In this document: one piece after another, positions 7,171-15,003 of the stretch
Numbering within the stretch: position 1 is the first letter of the stretch
Layout of the letters: each line of letters begins with the position of its first letter
Source: Caulobacter segnis
GTDB taxonomy: Bacteria > Pseudomonadota > Alphaproteobacteria > Caulobacterales > Caulobacteraceae
Assembly: GCF_003243465.1 (NCBI RefSeq)
Contig: NZ_QFQZ01000066.1
Location: forward strand, 1 to 27,357
Reading direction: 5' to 3'
Length of the DNA: 27,357 nt
Notes under the pieces: model-generated
Told to the model about the DNA's origin: nothing
What the model saw: only the letters and a program-made list of their open reading frames with translations
Database searches by the model: none
Translations under genes and position numbers: made by a program

Positions 7171-8061
7171 CTAAGCCAGACGATATTCGCCGCTGAGCCC
7201 CTCGCCCTCGGCGACCACGCGGCCTTCCTTCACCAGCTGGTTCACGTGCGCCAGCACCGACAAGGCCGCCGCCGGATGCAGCCTGGGATCCACCGCCGCG
7301 TACAGGCTGGGGACCATGGCCGGTATGGACGTGAAGCCCGCGCCCAGCGCCTCCAGGATTTGGGCCTCGCGCGCCTTGCGGTGGGCGATATAGGCGTCGA
7401 TGAACGGCCCGACCTCGCGCACCGGGGCGCCGTGGGTCGGCCATAGGGTGTGGAAGTTCCGCGCCCGCACCTTGGCCAGGCTGGCGAAATAGTCGCCCAT
7501 GTCGCCGTCGGGCGGGCTGACCACGGTCGTCGACCAGCCCATGATGTGGTCGCCGGAGAACAGGGCGTTCTCCTCCCGTAGCGCGAAGCAAACATGGTTG
7601 GAGGTGTGGCCGGGCGTGGTCACCGCCTCCAGCGTCCAGCCGCTCCCTGCGATCACGTCGCCGTCGGCCAAGACGACGTCGGGACGGAAGCAGTCGTCGG
7701 CGCCTTCCTCGAGACCCGGCGCGGCGGCCTCGCCATGGTCCGCCGGCGCGGGGCGGCCATGGACCTTGGCGCCGAACAGCGCGGCCAGCGGGTGGGCCAG
7801 CGGGCTGTGGTCCAGGTGGTGGTGGGTGACCAGGACGTGGGTGACGCGCTCGCCGGCCAGGGCCGTCTTCAGCGCCTCGAAGTGCTCGGGCAGGTCGGGG
7901 CCCGGGTCGATCACCGCCACCTCGCCTTGGCCGACGATATAGACGCCGGTGCCGGTATAGGTGAACGGGCCGGGATTGCGGGCGATCACCCGGCGGACCA
8001 GCGGCGAGACCTGATCGCAGCGGCCGTACTCGAAGGCCAGCTCGCGGACGAAGGGAATCAT
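7171..8061 (-). CDS. MBL-fold metallo-hydrolase
   Basis: This is a 296-residue metallo-beta-lactamase-fold hydrolase. The metal-binding motif is THHHLDHSPL, with His80, His82, Asp84 and His85. Further ligands come from TTPGHTSNH, FSGDHIMGW and WPTHGAPV. The N-terminal strand TGTGVYIVGQGEVAVIDPGP is typical of the LACTB2/glyoxalase II-like branch. After about residue 225 a helical C-terminal part (AHRKAREAQILEALGAG to VNQLVKEGRVV) looks like the winged-helix tail of that group. The substrate is unknown; relatives include thioesterases and endoribonucleases. GGAG lies about 8 bases upstream of the ATG. No signal peptide. Confidence 0.9.
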   Translation of the reverse strand: MIPFVRELAFEYGRCDQVSPLVRRVIARNPGPFTYTGTGVYIVGQGEVAVIDPGPDLPEHFEALKTALAGERVTHVLVTHHHLDHSPLAHPLAALFGAKVHGRPAPADHGEAAAPGLEEGADDCFRPDVVLADGDVIAGSGWTLEAVTTPGHTSNHVCFALREENALFSGDHIMGWSTTVVSPPDGDMGDYFASLAKVRARNFHTLWPTHGAPVREVGPFIDAYIAHRKAREAQILEALGAGFTSIPAMVPSLYAAVDPRLHPAAALSVLAHVNQLVKEGRVVAEGEGLSGEYRLA

Positions 8062-8133
8062 GAGGTGGCTCCGTCTGCCGTGCGGCGCCGGTCTTGCGCC
8101 GGGCGGGCGGGGATATGCCCTGGGGACCCGGTC

Positions 8134-8307
8134 ATGGCGGCGGACGCAGCGATCATTGTATCAAAACGGCTTCGAGCCGCGGGTCTGGCGATCCTCTGTA
8201 TCACGCTGGCGCAGTTCGTCCTGGCCAGTTGCCAGGCCGAACCGACGCCGATGGCCGCGCGTGTGATCGCCTTCGCTCAGGCTGGCAACACGCCCGAAAG
8301 GTCGTAG
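8134..8307 (+). CDS. Possible small lipoprotein (57 aa)
   Basis: This short frame starts at ATG 8134, after a GGGGA about 9 bases upstream. It encodes a charged n-region (SKRLR at 10-14), a hydrophobic run (AAGLAILCITLAQFVLAS) and a lipobox-like LASC with Cys33, so the predicted mature lipoprotein is only about 25 residues (CQAEPTPMAARVIAF...). It is divergent from the MBL-fold gene, and its last 31 bases overlap the 3' end of the convergent TIGR01244-type gene. I do not recognise it. The lipobox architecture is what argues for a gene; the overlap and short length argue against. Confidence 0.4.
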   Translation: MAADAAIIVSKRLRAAGLAILCITLAQFVLASCQAEPTPMAARVIAFAQAGNTPERS

Positions 8308-8684
8308 CCGGCCCCAAGGCCTTGCTCGACCAGCGTCTGGCGGTCGGCGCCGGCCATCGCCTGGCCGATCGACCAGGTGACGATCGAGCGCGTGCCCGAG
8401 CGGCAGAAGGCCAGGACCGGCCCGGACGCGGCCTCGACGGCCTCGCGCACCGTCTCGACCTGATCCGGCGTCGGCCCGCCGCGCACCGGCACATACAGAT
8501 AGTCCAGGCCCGCCGCCCGCGCGGCCGCCTCGATCGCCGCGCTGGACGGCTGGCTGGGGTCTTCCCCGTCCGGGCGATTGTTGATCACCAGAACGAATCC
8601 CTCCGCCGCGGCGCGGGCCATGTCGGCCTCCGAAACCTGGGGGCTGACCGATAGAGAGTCGGTGACGCGTCGAAAATCGCTCAT
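8277..8684 (-). CDS. TIGR01244/DUF442-family phosphatase-like protein
   Basis: This is a 135-residue single-domain protein of the 'beta-lactamase hydrolase-like' (DUF442/TIGR01244) group, which has a dual-specificity-phosphatase-like fold and is sometimes fused to sulfur-metabolising MBL or rhodanese domains. Key features are the N-terminal DFRRVTDSLSVSPQVSEADM, then VLVINNRPDGED, LDYLYVPVRGG, and the P-loop-like LAFCRSGTRS with Cys94 and Arg99. The loop spacing is C-x4-R, not the C-x5-R of classical tyrosine phosphatases, as is usual for this family. The start at 8684 has GGAG 7 bases upstream; the longer frame adds an unlikely 20-residue lead. The substrate is unknown. Confidence 0.85.
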   Translation of the reverse strand: MSDFRRVTDSLSVSPQVSEADMARAAAEGFVLVINNRPDGEDPSQPSSAAIEAAARAAGLDYLYVPVRGGPTPDQVETVREAVEAASGPVLAFCRSGTRSIVTWSIGQAMAGADRQTLVEQGLGAGYDLSGVLPA

Positions 8685-9266
8685 GGCTCCGCCGAACTGA
8701 GAAGCGCGACACGGGGCTGTCGCGAGATCATTTTCGCGCTGCAACGGCGCCTAGGCAATGGTCAGGACCCTACCGGCGGCGCCTAGCAAAGCGGCTTCGG
8801 GGCTAGGCAGGTTCGTGGGCTGTGATGCGAATTCTTAAAAAACTTTCACGAAAACGCAGGCGTGCGAGGCGATTTGTGGCGACTGTCAATCGGCCGGCGG
8901 AATTTTATGGCCAAGTTTCCCCTGCGGCCGAATCCGGCAAAACCGTGTTTTGTAAGTCCTTGAATGCCCAAATAAATCAGCGCCCTGCCGGAGCGGCGGA
9001 GCGTGCTTGCCCCATGGGAAGCTTGGGGGCGCCTTGAAAAGTGTCCGCCCTGTGGCGCTTTTGCGACAGGGGAGGGTCATGTGAATTGCAATTTTGTAAT
9101 GACGATTGACCCTCGGTCTTCCAGCCCCCTAACGTCCCCTTAACCGGGAAAATACTTTCCGGGACACCAGTGATCTGGTGGCGCAATCGGCGGTTTTCCG
9201 CTCCAGGCCGGACAAAGTTTCTAAGGGGTTTGTCCGCCTGCCGCCTGCGCCGCCGCAGAGGGGACC
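8685..9266. other. Gene-free leader of the TonB receptor gene
   Basis: This is 582 bases with no convincing gene. The stretch at about 8820-8990 is noticeably A/T-richer than its surroundings (for example AATTCTTAAAAAACTTTC, CCAAATAAATCAG), suggesting a regulatory region. A 71-codon frame starting at 8822 is basic at its start and then compositionally random, and is not supported. A promoter candidate and an inverted repeat nearer the receptor are listed separately. Confidence 0.6.
9106..9133 (+). promoter_or_regulatory. Candidate promoter for the TonB receptor
   Basis: TTGACC at 9106-9111 and a CCTAAC at 9128-9133 are 16 bases apart, a loose match to the Caulobacter housekeeping pattern (TTGACGS then GCTANAWC). 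It would give a leader of about 125 bases carrying GGAAA-ATAC-TTTCC (9147-9160), a small inverted repeat that could be an operator or hairpin. Confidence 0.35.
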
Positions 9267-12200
9267 ATGATCAACATGAATTCCAACGAAGGCAGCGCCA
9301 TGTTGGCGAGCCAAAAGCGTTTCCGTGACCTGTCGAAGGGGGTTAGCCGCGTCGCCCTAGGTGTGGCGATGAGCACCTTCATCGTGGGCGCGGCTCTCGC
9401 CCAATCCCAGACCGGCGCCCTGCGCGTGACCGTCAGCGGCGACAACGGCGCGCCCGTCGCCAACGCCACGGTCACCGTGCGTTCGCCGGACAGCCTGGTC
9501 ACCAAGACCGGCACGACCGACGCCGAAGGCCGCGTCCGCGTCAGCGGCCTCGACCCGTCGACCAACTACACCGTCTCGGTCGCCTCGCCCGGCTACAACG
9601 AGTTCAGCGCCAGCAACGTCGCCGTCGTGTCCGGCCAGGACCGTTCGTACGGTTACGCCCTGGTCTCGCAAGGCAACAAGGTCGAAGAGATCGTCATCAC
9701 CGGCCGTTCGCTCGCGGCCGTTGACGTGACCTCGGCCGTCGTCGGCACCACCCTGACCCTGCAGACCGTGGAAGCCCTCCCCACCGGCCGTAGCTACCAG
9801 AGCTACCTGCAGCTGGTTCCGGGCGTGAAGCCGTCGACCAGCGGCAACCCGTCGTCGCGTTCGGGCGTCAACTACTCGGACGTCGGCGGCTCCACGGGCT
9901 CGTCGACCGACAACCTGTACTTCATCGACGGCGTGGACGTGACCGACCCGTCGACGGGCACCTTCGGCGCCAACTTCAACTCGGAAATCATCCAGGAACA
10001 GCAAGTGCTGGTCGGCGGCCTGCCGGCTGAATACGCCGGCGGTTCGGGCCTGGTCTCGCGCGTCGTGACCAAGTCGGGTTCGAACCAGTGGCACGGCTCG
10101 GTCAACTACTACCTGCAGAACGACAGCCTGGTCGCCAAGGACAAGCACCAGTCGTCGGGCGGCTTCAAGACCTATGACACCGCCTTCACCCTGGGCGGCC
10201 CGATCATCAAGGATCGCCTGTGGGTCTTCGGTTCGTACCAGAAGAAGCACCGTTCGGACGAAGTGCTGGATCCGAACACCGGCTCCGTGCGCCGCACCGT
10301 GGAAAACAACTCCAAGTACGGCTTCTTCAAGGCCACCTGGCAGATCACGGACAACGACCGTCTGACGGGTACGTTCTTCAACGACCCGACCACCTTCACC
10401 GGCTCGTCGGACCAGACGGTTCTGAACAACCGTGACCGCACGACCAAGCAGGGCGGCGACAACTACAAGATCGACTACACCCACACGTGGGACAACCTGC
10501 AGGTCAACGGCTACTACTTCGAGCACAAGGGTGAGCTGACCCGTAACGCCGCCGATCAGTCGGTCCGCGACAACGTCGGCTTCCTGAGCACCGCCGGCGC
10601 GACCACGGCTCAGCGCCAGCTGGGCGGCTTCGGTTCGAACCTCGAAACGCACCGTAACCGCAAGGAATTCGGCGGCAACTTCGAGTACTACCTCGACACC
10701 AACTACGGCAGCCACACCGTCAAGGGTGGCTACATCAACAGCAAGAACATCTACGCCGAAGACGGCAGCGTCCCCGGCGGCGCCACCTACGCCTCGGTCG
10801 CGGCCGCTTCGTCGGGCGTGACCTGGGACCAGTACGGCGGTAGCTCGCTGAAGTGGACCACCCGTTCGGTTTCGTCGACCGACAACGCCCGCATCCTGTC
10901 GGCTCTGAACGCCAACGCCACCGCGCGCGCCGCCGTCGACACCAACGGTGACGGCACGGTCTCGGTCGCCGAGCTGAACGCCTACAAGTTCACGTCCACC
11001 ACGGGTAACCCCTACGGCAACGTGAACATGTACCGCGCCCTGCGGACCACCAGCGCCCCCTACAGCGTCGACAGCAAGGGTCAGACCCTCTACCTGCAAG
11101 ACACCTGGACCTGGGATCGCTTCACCGTCGGCGCCGGCGTTCGCGCCGAGAAGTGGGAGCACTACGCCTCCGACGGCTCGAAGGTCGCGACGTTTGACTG
11201 GGAACTGGCGCCGCGCCTGAGCGTCGTCTACGACGTCAACGGCGATGCGCGGTCGAAGATCTCGGCCTTCGTCGGCCGCTACTACGACCCGATCCGCAAC
11301 AACATGTCGGACTTCGCCGGCGCCCTGACCGGCCCGGTGGACGAAGAGCAGATCTACATCGGCGGTCAGTGGATCACCTTCCGCACCCGCGGCGGCGCCA
11401 CCACCCCCGACGCCCTGTTCTCGCCGAACACCAAGACCCCGTACACCGACGAGTTCCAGCTGAGCTACTCGAAGACCATCGGCTCGAGCATCGGCGTCCA
11501 GGCCACCGTCAACCATCGTCGCACCCGCGACATCATGGAAGACTTCGACCTGACCCTGTACTCGGATCCGACCTGTACGGTGACGAAGTGCGGTCCGAAC
11601 GGCTACGCCTCGCCGGGCACGCTGTTCTACCTGCCGTACTCGTACTTCGGCTACAACAGCAAGCCGAACTCGAACTACGTGATCGGCACCCTGCCGGAAG
11701 GCAAGCGTAACTACACCGGCTTCGAGCTGACGGTGACGAAGTACAAGACCGGCAACTGGTTCGGTCAGGCCTCGTACACCCACAACAAGGCCACCGGTAA
11801 CTCGAACTCCGACTCCAACGCCGACTACCAAGGCGACTGGATCGCGCTCGACCCGCGTGCGCCGAACGCCTACGGCCCGACGCCCGGCAACATCAAGCAC
11901 CAGTTCAAGGCCTATGGCTCGTACGACTTCCCGTTCGGCCTGCAAGCCTCGGCGGTGTTCAACTGGAACAGCGGCGCGCTCTACACGCCGGCGGTCAACA
12001 CCGGTGGTCGCTACTTCGCCCCGATGGTCGATACGCCCTATAACGTCGGCGGCGTGACCGACAGCTGGTACCTGCCGGGCGGCATCGGCAGCGCCAAGGC
12101 GCCGTCCTACTACACCCTGGACGCCCGCCTGAAGTACGAGCACGAAGTGCCCGGCCTCGGCGGCAAGGCCGAGTTCTTCCTCGACATCTTCAACATCCTG

Positions 12201-12323
12201 AACAAGCAATCGACGACGGATGTCATGAAGCTGGTCGCGGGCGACGGCACGTACGATCTCGGCGAGGGCACCAATTGGGTTGCTCCGCGTCGCCTGTACC
12301 TGGGCGTTCGCTACTCCTTCTGA
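9267..12323 (+). CDS. TonB-dependent receptor, Oar-like
   Basis: This is a 1018-residue outer-membrane receptor. The order is: long signal peptide (residues 1-45, ending MSTFIVGAALAQ); carboxypeptidase-regulatory-like domain (about 49-130, GALRVTVSGDNGAPVANATV); TonB-box-like VEEIVITG (139-146); plug (about 150-280, with LYFIDGVDVTDPSTG and VVTKSGSNQWHGS); and a 22-strand-type barrel ending in the aromatic YLGVRYSF. This family imports large substrates (glycans, peptides, chelates) using TonB energy; the ligand is unknown. A canonical EF-hand loop lies at 558-569 within the barrel region. Codon use is strongly biased to AAC, TAC, GGC, AAG and CGT, consistent with high expression. AGGGGA precedes the ATG. 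It stands alone, closed by a strong terminator. Confidence 0.95.
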   Translation: MINMNSNEGSAMLASQKRFRDLSKGVSRVALGVAMSTFIVGAALAQSQTGALRVTVSGDNGAPVANATVTVRSPDSLVTKTGTTDAEGRVRVSGLDPSTNYTVSVASPGYNEFSASNVAVVSGQDRSYGYALVSQGNKVEEIVITGRSLAAVDVTSAVVGTTLTLQTVEALPTGRSYQSYLQLVPGVKPSTSGNPSSRSGVNYSDVGGSTGSSTDNLYFIDGVDVTDPSTGTFGANFNSEIIQEQQVLVGGLPAEYAGGSGLVSRVVTKSGSNQWHGSVNYYLQNDSLVAKDKHQSSGGFKTYDTAFTLGGPIIKDRLWVFGSYQKKHRSDEVLDPNTGSVRRTVENNSKYGFFKATWQITDNDRLTGTFFNDPTTFTGSSDQTVLNNRDRTTKQGGDNYKIDYTHTWDNLQVNGYYFEHKGELTRNAADQSVRDNVGFLSTAGATTAQRQLGGFGSNLETHRNRKEFGGNFEYYLDTNYGSHTVKGGYINSKNIYAEDGSVPGGATYASVAAASSGVTWDQYGGSSLKWTTRSVSSTDNARILSALNANATARAAVDTNGDGTVSVAELNAYKFTSTTGNPYGNVNMYRALRTTSAPYSVDSKGQTLYLQDTWTWDRFTVGAGVRAEKWEHYASDGSKVATFDWELAPRLSVVYDVNGDARSKISAFVGRYYDPIRNNMSDFAGALTGPVDEEQIYIGGQWITFRTRGGATTPDALFSPNTKTPYTDEFQLSYSKTIGSSIGVQATVNHRRTRDIMEDFDLTLYSDPTCTVTKCGPNGYASPGTLFYLPYSYFGYNSKPNSNYVIGTLPEGKRNYTGFELTVTKYKTGNWFGQASYTHNKATGNSNSDSNADYQGDWIALDPRAPNAYGPTPGNIKHQFKAYGSYDFPFGLQASAVFNWNSGALYTPAVNTGGRYFAPMVDTPYNVGGVTDSWYLPGGIGSAKAPSYYTLDARLKYEHEVPGLGGKAEFFLDIFNILNKQSTTDVMKLVAGDGTYDLGEGTNWVAPRRLYLGVRYSF

Positions 12324-12349
12324 TCCGAAGGTTCACCTTCGATCGGAGC

Positions 12350-12381
12350 AATGCCGGCGCGAAAGCGCCGGCATTGTCGTT
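12350..12381 (+). terminator. Terminator of the TonB receptor gene
   Basis: An 11-bp perfect stem (AATGCCGGCGC with GCGCCGGCATT) closes a GAAA tetraloop 26 bases after the stop, followed by GTCGTTT. Confidence 0.85.
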
Positions 12382-12620
12382 TCTGGACTGAGGTGGGGAA
12401 GGGCTTAGGGAGAGAACCACCCTCACGGCCGGTTCTGGCGCCAGGGTCGGGCGAGCGGGCCTCAACGGGTCCTTTTGGCCTCGCCATGGCGGCCGGGGCT
12501 CCCCGTCACATGCACCTGAGCCGCCGATGGGGGCGGCTGGGGTCCTATCCCGCGGCGCCGCCGGGAGGGTAGGGAAGTGGTCGTGATCGCCCCTGCCTTG
12601 CTAGGTCGCGTTCAAAGAAA
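12376..12620. other. Gene-free stretch with strong pairing potential
   Basis: About 245 bases between two terminators have no convincing gene. The segment folds well on paper: ACCCTCACGGC (12419-12429) pairs with GCCGGGAGGGT (12560-12570) with a single mismatch. Inside these arms lie a local hairpin GGCGAG..GGCC/GGCC..TCGCC (about 12450-12487) and AGCCGCC/GGCGGCT (about 12521-12539). That is the shape expected of a structured RNA about 160-220 nt long. I cannot match it to 6S, SRP, RNase P, tmRNA or a riboswitch class by conserved motifs. The strand is undetermined. Confidence 0.3.
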
Positions 12621-12654
12621 AGGCCGCCCAGGGACGCCCGGGCGGCCTTCTTGC
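12614..12654 (-). terminator. Terminator downstream of sppA
   Basis: A 10-bp stem (AAGGCCGCCC with GGGCGGCCTT) closes a 10-base loop. Read on the sppA strand it ends in TTTTCTTTG, a reasonable T-tract, and lies about 75 bases past the sppA stop. In the other direction the tail is CTTCTTGC, so it may stop transcription from the left too. Confidence 0.7.
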
Positions 12655-12727
12655 TGTCTGCCTGAAGCGCTCAGAGCCTTAGAGCATGAGGTCAGCCGAA
12701 ACCGGTTCCCACTTTCGGCCTCACGCC

Positions 12728-14512
12728 CTAGCGCACCGGCGTGTCCGCCAGCACCGACGCCCCGCCCGGCGCGGCGCGCAGGCGGGCCTTGGCCATCTCG
12801 TCGAGGATGGCCTGGGAGCGCGGGTCGCCAAGGACCCAGGCGGCGGCCGCCAGCGTCCGGACCGAGGTCTCGCTGACGCCCAGCAGCTTCTCCAGGGCCT
12901 CGAACGGCGACTGGCCGCCGTCGATGCGCTTGAGGCGAACGTCGCCGTTCAGCTTGGCCAGGGCCTTGGCCTTGTCGACCGCCTGGTAGAAGCCGCCCAG
13001 CTCGTCGACGAGGCCCAGCTGCTTGGCCTGCTCGCCGGTCCAGACGCGGCCCTTGGCGATCTCGCGCACGCGCTCGGGCGGCAGCTTGCGGCCCTCGGCG
13101 ACGCGGGTGACGAAGCCGGCGTAGATGCGGTCCATCCAGCCGGCGAACTTGGCGCGCTGTTCGGGCGTGAAGCCGTCGCCCGAGCCGAAGGCCTGGGAAT
13201 AGTCGCCGCCGACATGCAGCTGCTTGGTGTCGACGCCGAAGCGGGCCAGGGCGTCGCCGATCGCGAACTTGCCGCCATAGACGCCGATCGAGCCGGTCAG
13301 GGTCGAGGGCTGGGCGACGATCGAGTCGGCCTGGCTGGAGATCCAGTAGCCGCCCGAGGCCGCGTAGGTTCCCATGCTGACCACGACGGGCTTGCCGGCC
13401 GCCTTGGCCGCCTTCATGGCCGCCAGGATTTGCTCCGAGGCCGTGTCCGAGCCGCCCGGCGAGGAGACGCGGAAGACGATGGCCTTGACGTCCTTGTCCT
13501 CGGTGGCGTCGTGGAAGGCCTCGGCCACGTCGTCGGAATAGACGTTGCTCTCGCCGCCGAACGGCGAGCCGCCGCCGCCGGTCCCGGTGACGATGGCCCC
13601 CTCGGCCCCGATCACGGCGATGGCGGGGCCCGTCTTGGCCGCGGGGGCCTTGGTGCGCGAGGCGTAGTCGCCGAAGTCGACCAGCTTGGCGCCCTTGCCG
13701 GCCTTGTCGAGGGCGAAGGCCTGGATCTCGCTGACCTGGCCCACCTTGTCGATCAGGCCCTTCTGCTGCGCTTCCTGAGCGCTGTAGGGGCCGTCCTCGA
13801 GCGTGCGGGTCAGCTGCGCCGGGTCGCGCTTGCGGTCGACCGCGGCGCTGACCAGGGCCGTGCGATAGACCGAGCCCATCCACGACAGCGTCGATTCCCG
13901 GTGGGCCGGGGTGTAGTCGCTATAGAGGTAGGGATTGACCGCGTTCTTGTACTCGTAGCGCTGCTCGTAGTCGGCCTTCACGCCGTACTTGTCGAAGAAC
14001 CGCTTGAAGAACATCGACTCGCTGGAGAGGCCGACCGCCTGGAAGCTGCTGTCGGGCTGCATCCAGAACTCGCTGGCCGAGGCGCCCAGCATATAGGTCG
14101 AGGTCACCATGCCGGAGGGATAGAGCCCCTGGCTGTGGGCGTAGATCGGCTTGTGGCCGACGTCGCGGAAGTGCTTGAACGCCAGCCGCAGCTCGTCGGC
14201 GGCCGCCGGGGCCACGCCGCCTTCGGGCAGGCGCACCAGGATGGCGCGGACCTTGTCGTCCTTCTCGGCGCGGCGCAGCGTCTCGATGATCGACAGGACC
14301 GAGTCGCCGCTTCCGCCCAGCGAGGCGAAGGGGCTCTTGGGCGCCTGGTCCGTCAGGCCCTCGCGCAGGTCCAGCTGCAGGACCGTGTGAGCCGGGGTGG
14401 GGGCGGGACGCGCGGCCCCCGCGGCGATCACCACGAGCAGGAACGGAACGCCGACCACGAACAACAAAAGACCGACGAACACGCCGGCGACGGTCAGGAA
14501 GAACTGCTTCAT
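12728..14512 (-). CDS. sppA: Signal peptide peptidase SppA, 67-kDa type
   Basis: This is a 594-residue membrane serine protease that degrades cleaved signal peptides in the inner membrane. It starts with a single anchor (residues 5-31, FLTVAGVFVGLLLFVVGVPF) and then two tandem S49 domains, as in the E. coli 618-residue enzyme. The Ser/Lys dyad is split between the two halves: Lys189 in RYEYKNAVNPYL (N-terminal half) and Ser386 in GTYAASGGYWIS (C-terminal half). SSPGGSDTASE (350-360) and TGSIGVYGGKFAIGD are also characteristic. The length and both catalytic residues are intact. The gene is closed by a hairpin about 75 bases downstream and lies next to the divergent tRNA cluster. Confidence 0.95.
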   Translation of the reverse strand: MKQFFLTVAGVFVGLLLFVVGVPFLLVVIAAGAARPAPTPAHTVLQLDLREGLTDQAPKSPFASLGGSGDSVLSIIETLRRAEKDDKVRAILVRLPEGGVAPAAADELRLAFKHFRDVGHKPIYAHSQGLYPSGMVTSTYMLGASASEFWMQPDSSFQAVGLSSESMFFKRFFDKYGVKADYEQRYEYKNAVNPYLYSDYTPAHRESTLSWMGSVYRTALVSAAVDRKRDPAQLTRTLEDGPYSAQEAQQKGLIDKVGQVSEIQAFALDKAGKGAKLVDFGDYASRTKAPAAKTGPAIAVIGAEGAIVTGTGGGGSPFGGESNVYSDDVAEAFHDATEDKDVKAIVFRVSSPGGSDTASEQILAAMKAAKAAGKPVVVSMGTYAASGGYWISSQADSIVAQPSTLTGSIGVYGGKFAIGDALARFGVDTKQLHVGGDYSQAFGSGDGFTPEQRAKFAGWMDRIYAGFVTRVAEGRKLPPERVREIAKGRVWTGEQAKQLGLVDELGGFYQAVDKAKALAKLNGDVRLKRIDGGQSPFEALEKLLGVSETSVRTLAAAAWVLGDPRSQAILDEMAKARLRAAPGGASVLADTPVR

Positions 14513-14687
14513 CGGAAGTCCCGTTGGGAGAAGTCAGGAACAAGCTAACCGGTGTCGCGGATGGTTCCAAACGAAGAGCGCACGACGGCGCGCCGCATCG
14601 CGCACCGCGGCGGTCGGCGTCTTGGCGCCTGCCGCTAAAGTTCTGTTTTCTTGGCAAGTTTCCCGCCTCTGGTTGGCGGGGAGGAAA

Positions 14688-14764
14688 TGGTCGGAGTGGC
14701 AGGATTTGAACCTGCGACCCCTGCGTCCCGAACGCAGTGCTCTACCAGACTGAGCCACACTCCG
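14688..14764 (-). tRNA. tRNA-Pro (anticodon CGG)
   Basis: The reverse strand gives a full cloverleaf of 77 bases including an encoded 3' CCA (complement of 14688-14690). The acceptor arms are CGGAGTG and CACTCCG with discriminator A; the D arm is GGCTCAGTCTGGTAGAGC; the anticodon arm is CTGCG-TTCGGGA-CGCAG, reading CCG proline codons; and the T arm is GCAGG-TTCAAAT-CCTGC. It lies 178 bases upstream of sppA on the same strand. Confidence 0.97.
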
Positions 14765-14800
14765 ACTTGGAGGCCGGCCTTATAGGAGGGTGTTTCGGAG

Positions 14801-14817
14801 GGCGCAAGCGCCTTTTT
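14801..14817 (+). terminator. Orphan terminator between the tRNA genes
   Basis: GGCGC-AA-GCGCC followed by five T has the shape of a small intrinsic terminator on the + strand. No + strand gene lies just upstream, so it may block antisense transcripts that run across tRNA-Pro from reaching tRNA-Gln. Confidence 0.4.
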
Positions 14818-14860
14818 CGACGTTCGTGCGACGACCCGAAAAAAGATCGAAAATGGGCTG

Positions 14861-14889
14861 TTGCATCCATCCGAGTCGTGAGCTATCTC
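14861..14889 (+). promoter_or_regulatory. Promoter of tRNA-Gln
   Basis: TTGCATC at 14861-14867 is followed after 14 bases by GCTATCTC at 14882-14889, close to the Caulobacter housekeeping pattern (TTGACGS, 10-14 bases, GCTANAWC). It sits about 40 bases ahead of the mature tRNA. Confidence 0.6.
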
Positions 14890-14929
14890 CACCGCCTCGC
14901 CGGGCCCTGACGGGTCTCGCCGTTCCTGC

Positions 14930-15003
14930 TGGGGAATGGTGTAATGGTAACACTGCGGTTTTTGGTACCGTCATTCTAGGTTCGAGTCCTAGTTCCCCAG
15001 CCA
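14930..15003 (+). tRNA. tRNA-Gln (anticodon TTG)
   Basis: This is a 74-base cloverleaf with encoded CCA. The acceptor arms are TGGGGAA and TTCCCCA with discriminator G. The D arm is GGTGTAATGGTAACAC. The anticodon arm GCGGT-TTTTGGT-ACCGT (one G-T pair) carries TTG, reading CAA/CAG. The T arm is CTAGG-TTCGAGT-CCTAG. Confidence 0.97.

Noticed and set aside
8822..9037. 71-codon frame in the receptor leader
   Set aside because: There is no convincing ribosome site, the composition is mixed, and it lies in the A/T-rich regulatory region.
9357..12209. 950-codon open frame antisense to the TonB receptor
   Set aside because: It mirrors the codon bias of the receptor (high GC3 leaves the opposite frame open), the product is Val/Gly/Arg-rich with no domain, and it has no ribosome site.
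12376..12620. 6S, SRP, RNase P or tmRNA identity for the structured gap
   Set aside because: None of the conserved motifs that I know for these RNAs is present, and the neighbouring genes do not match the usual 6S RNA context.
12686..14548. 620-codon open frame antisense to sppA
   Set aside because: It is a compositional shadow of sppA; the product is low-complexity Leu/Gly/Ala/Arg and lacks any recognisable motif.
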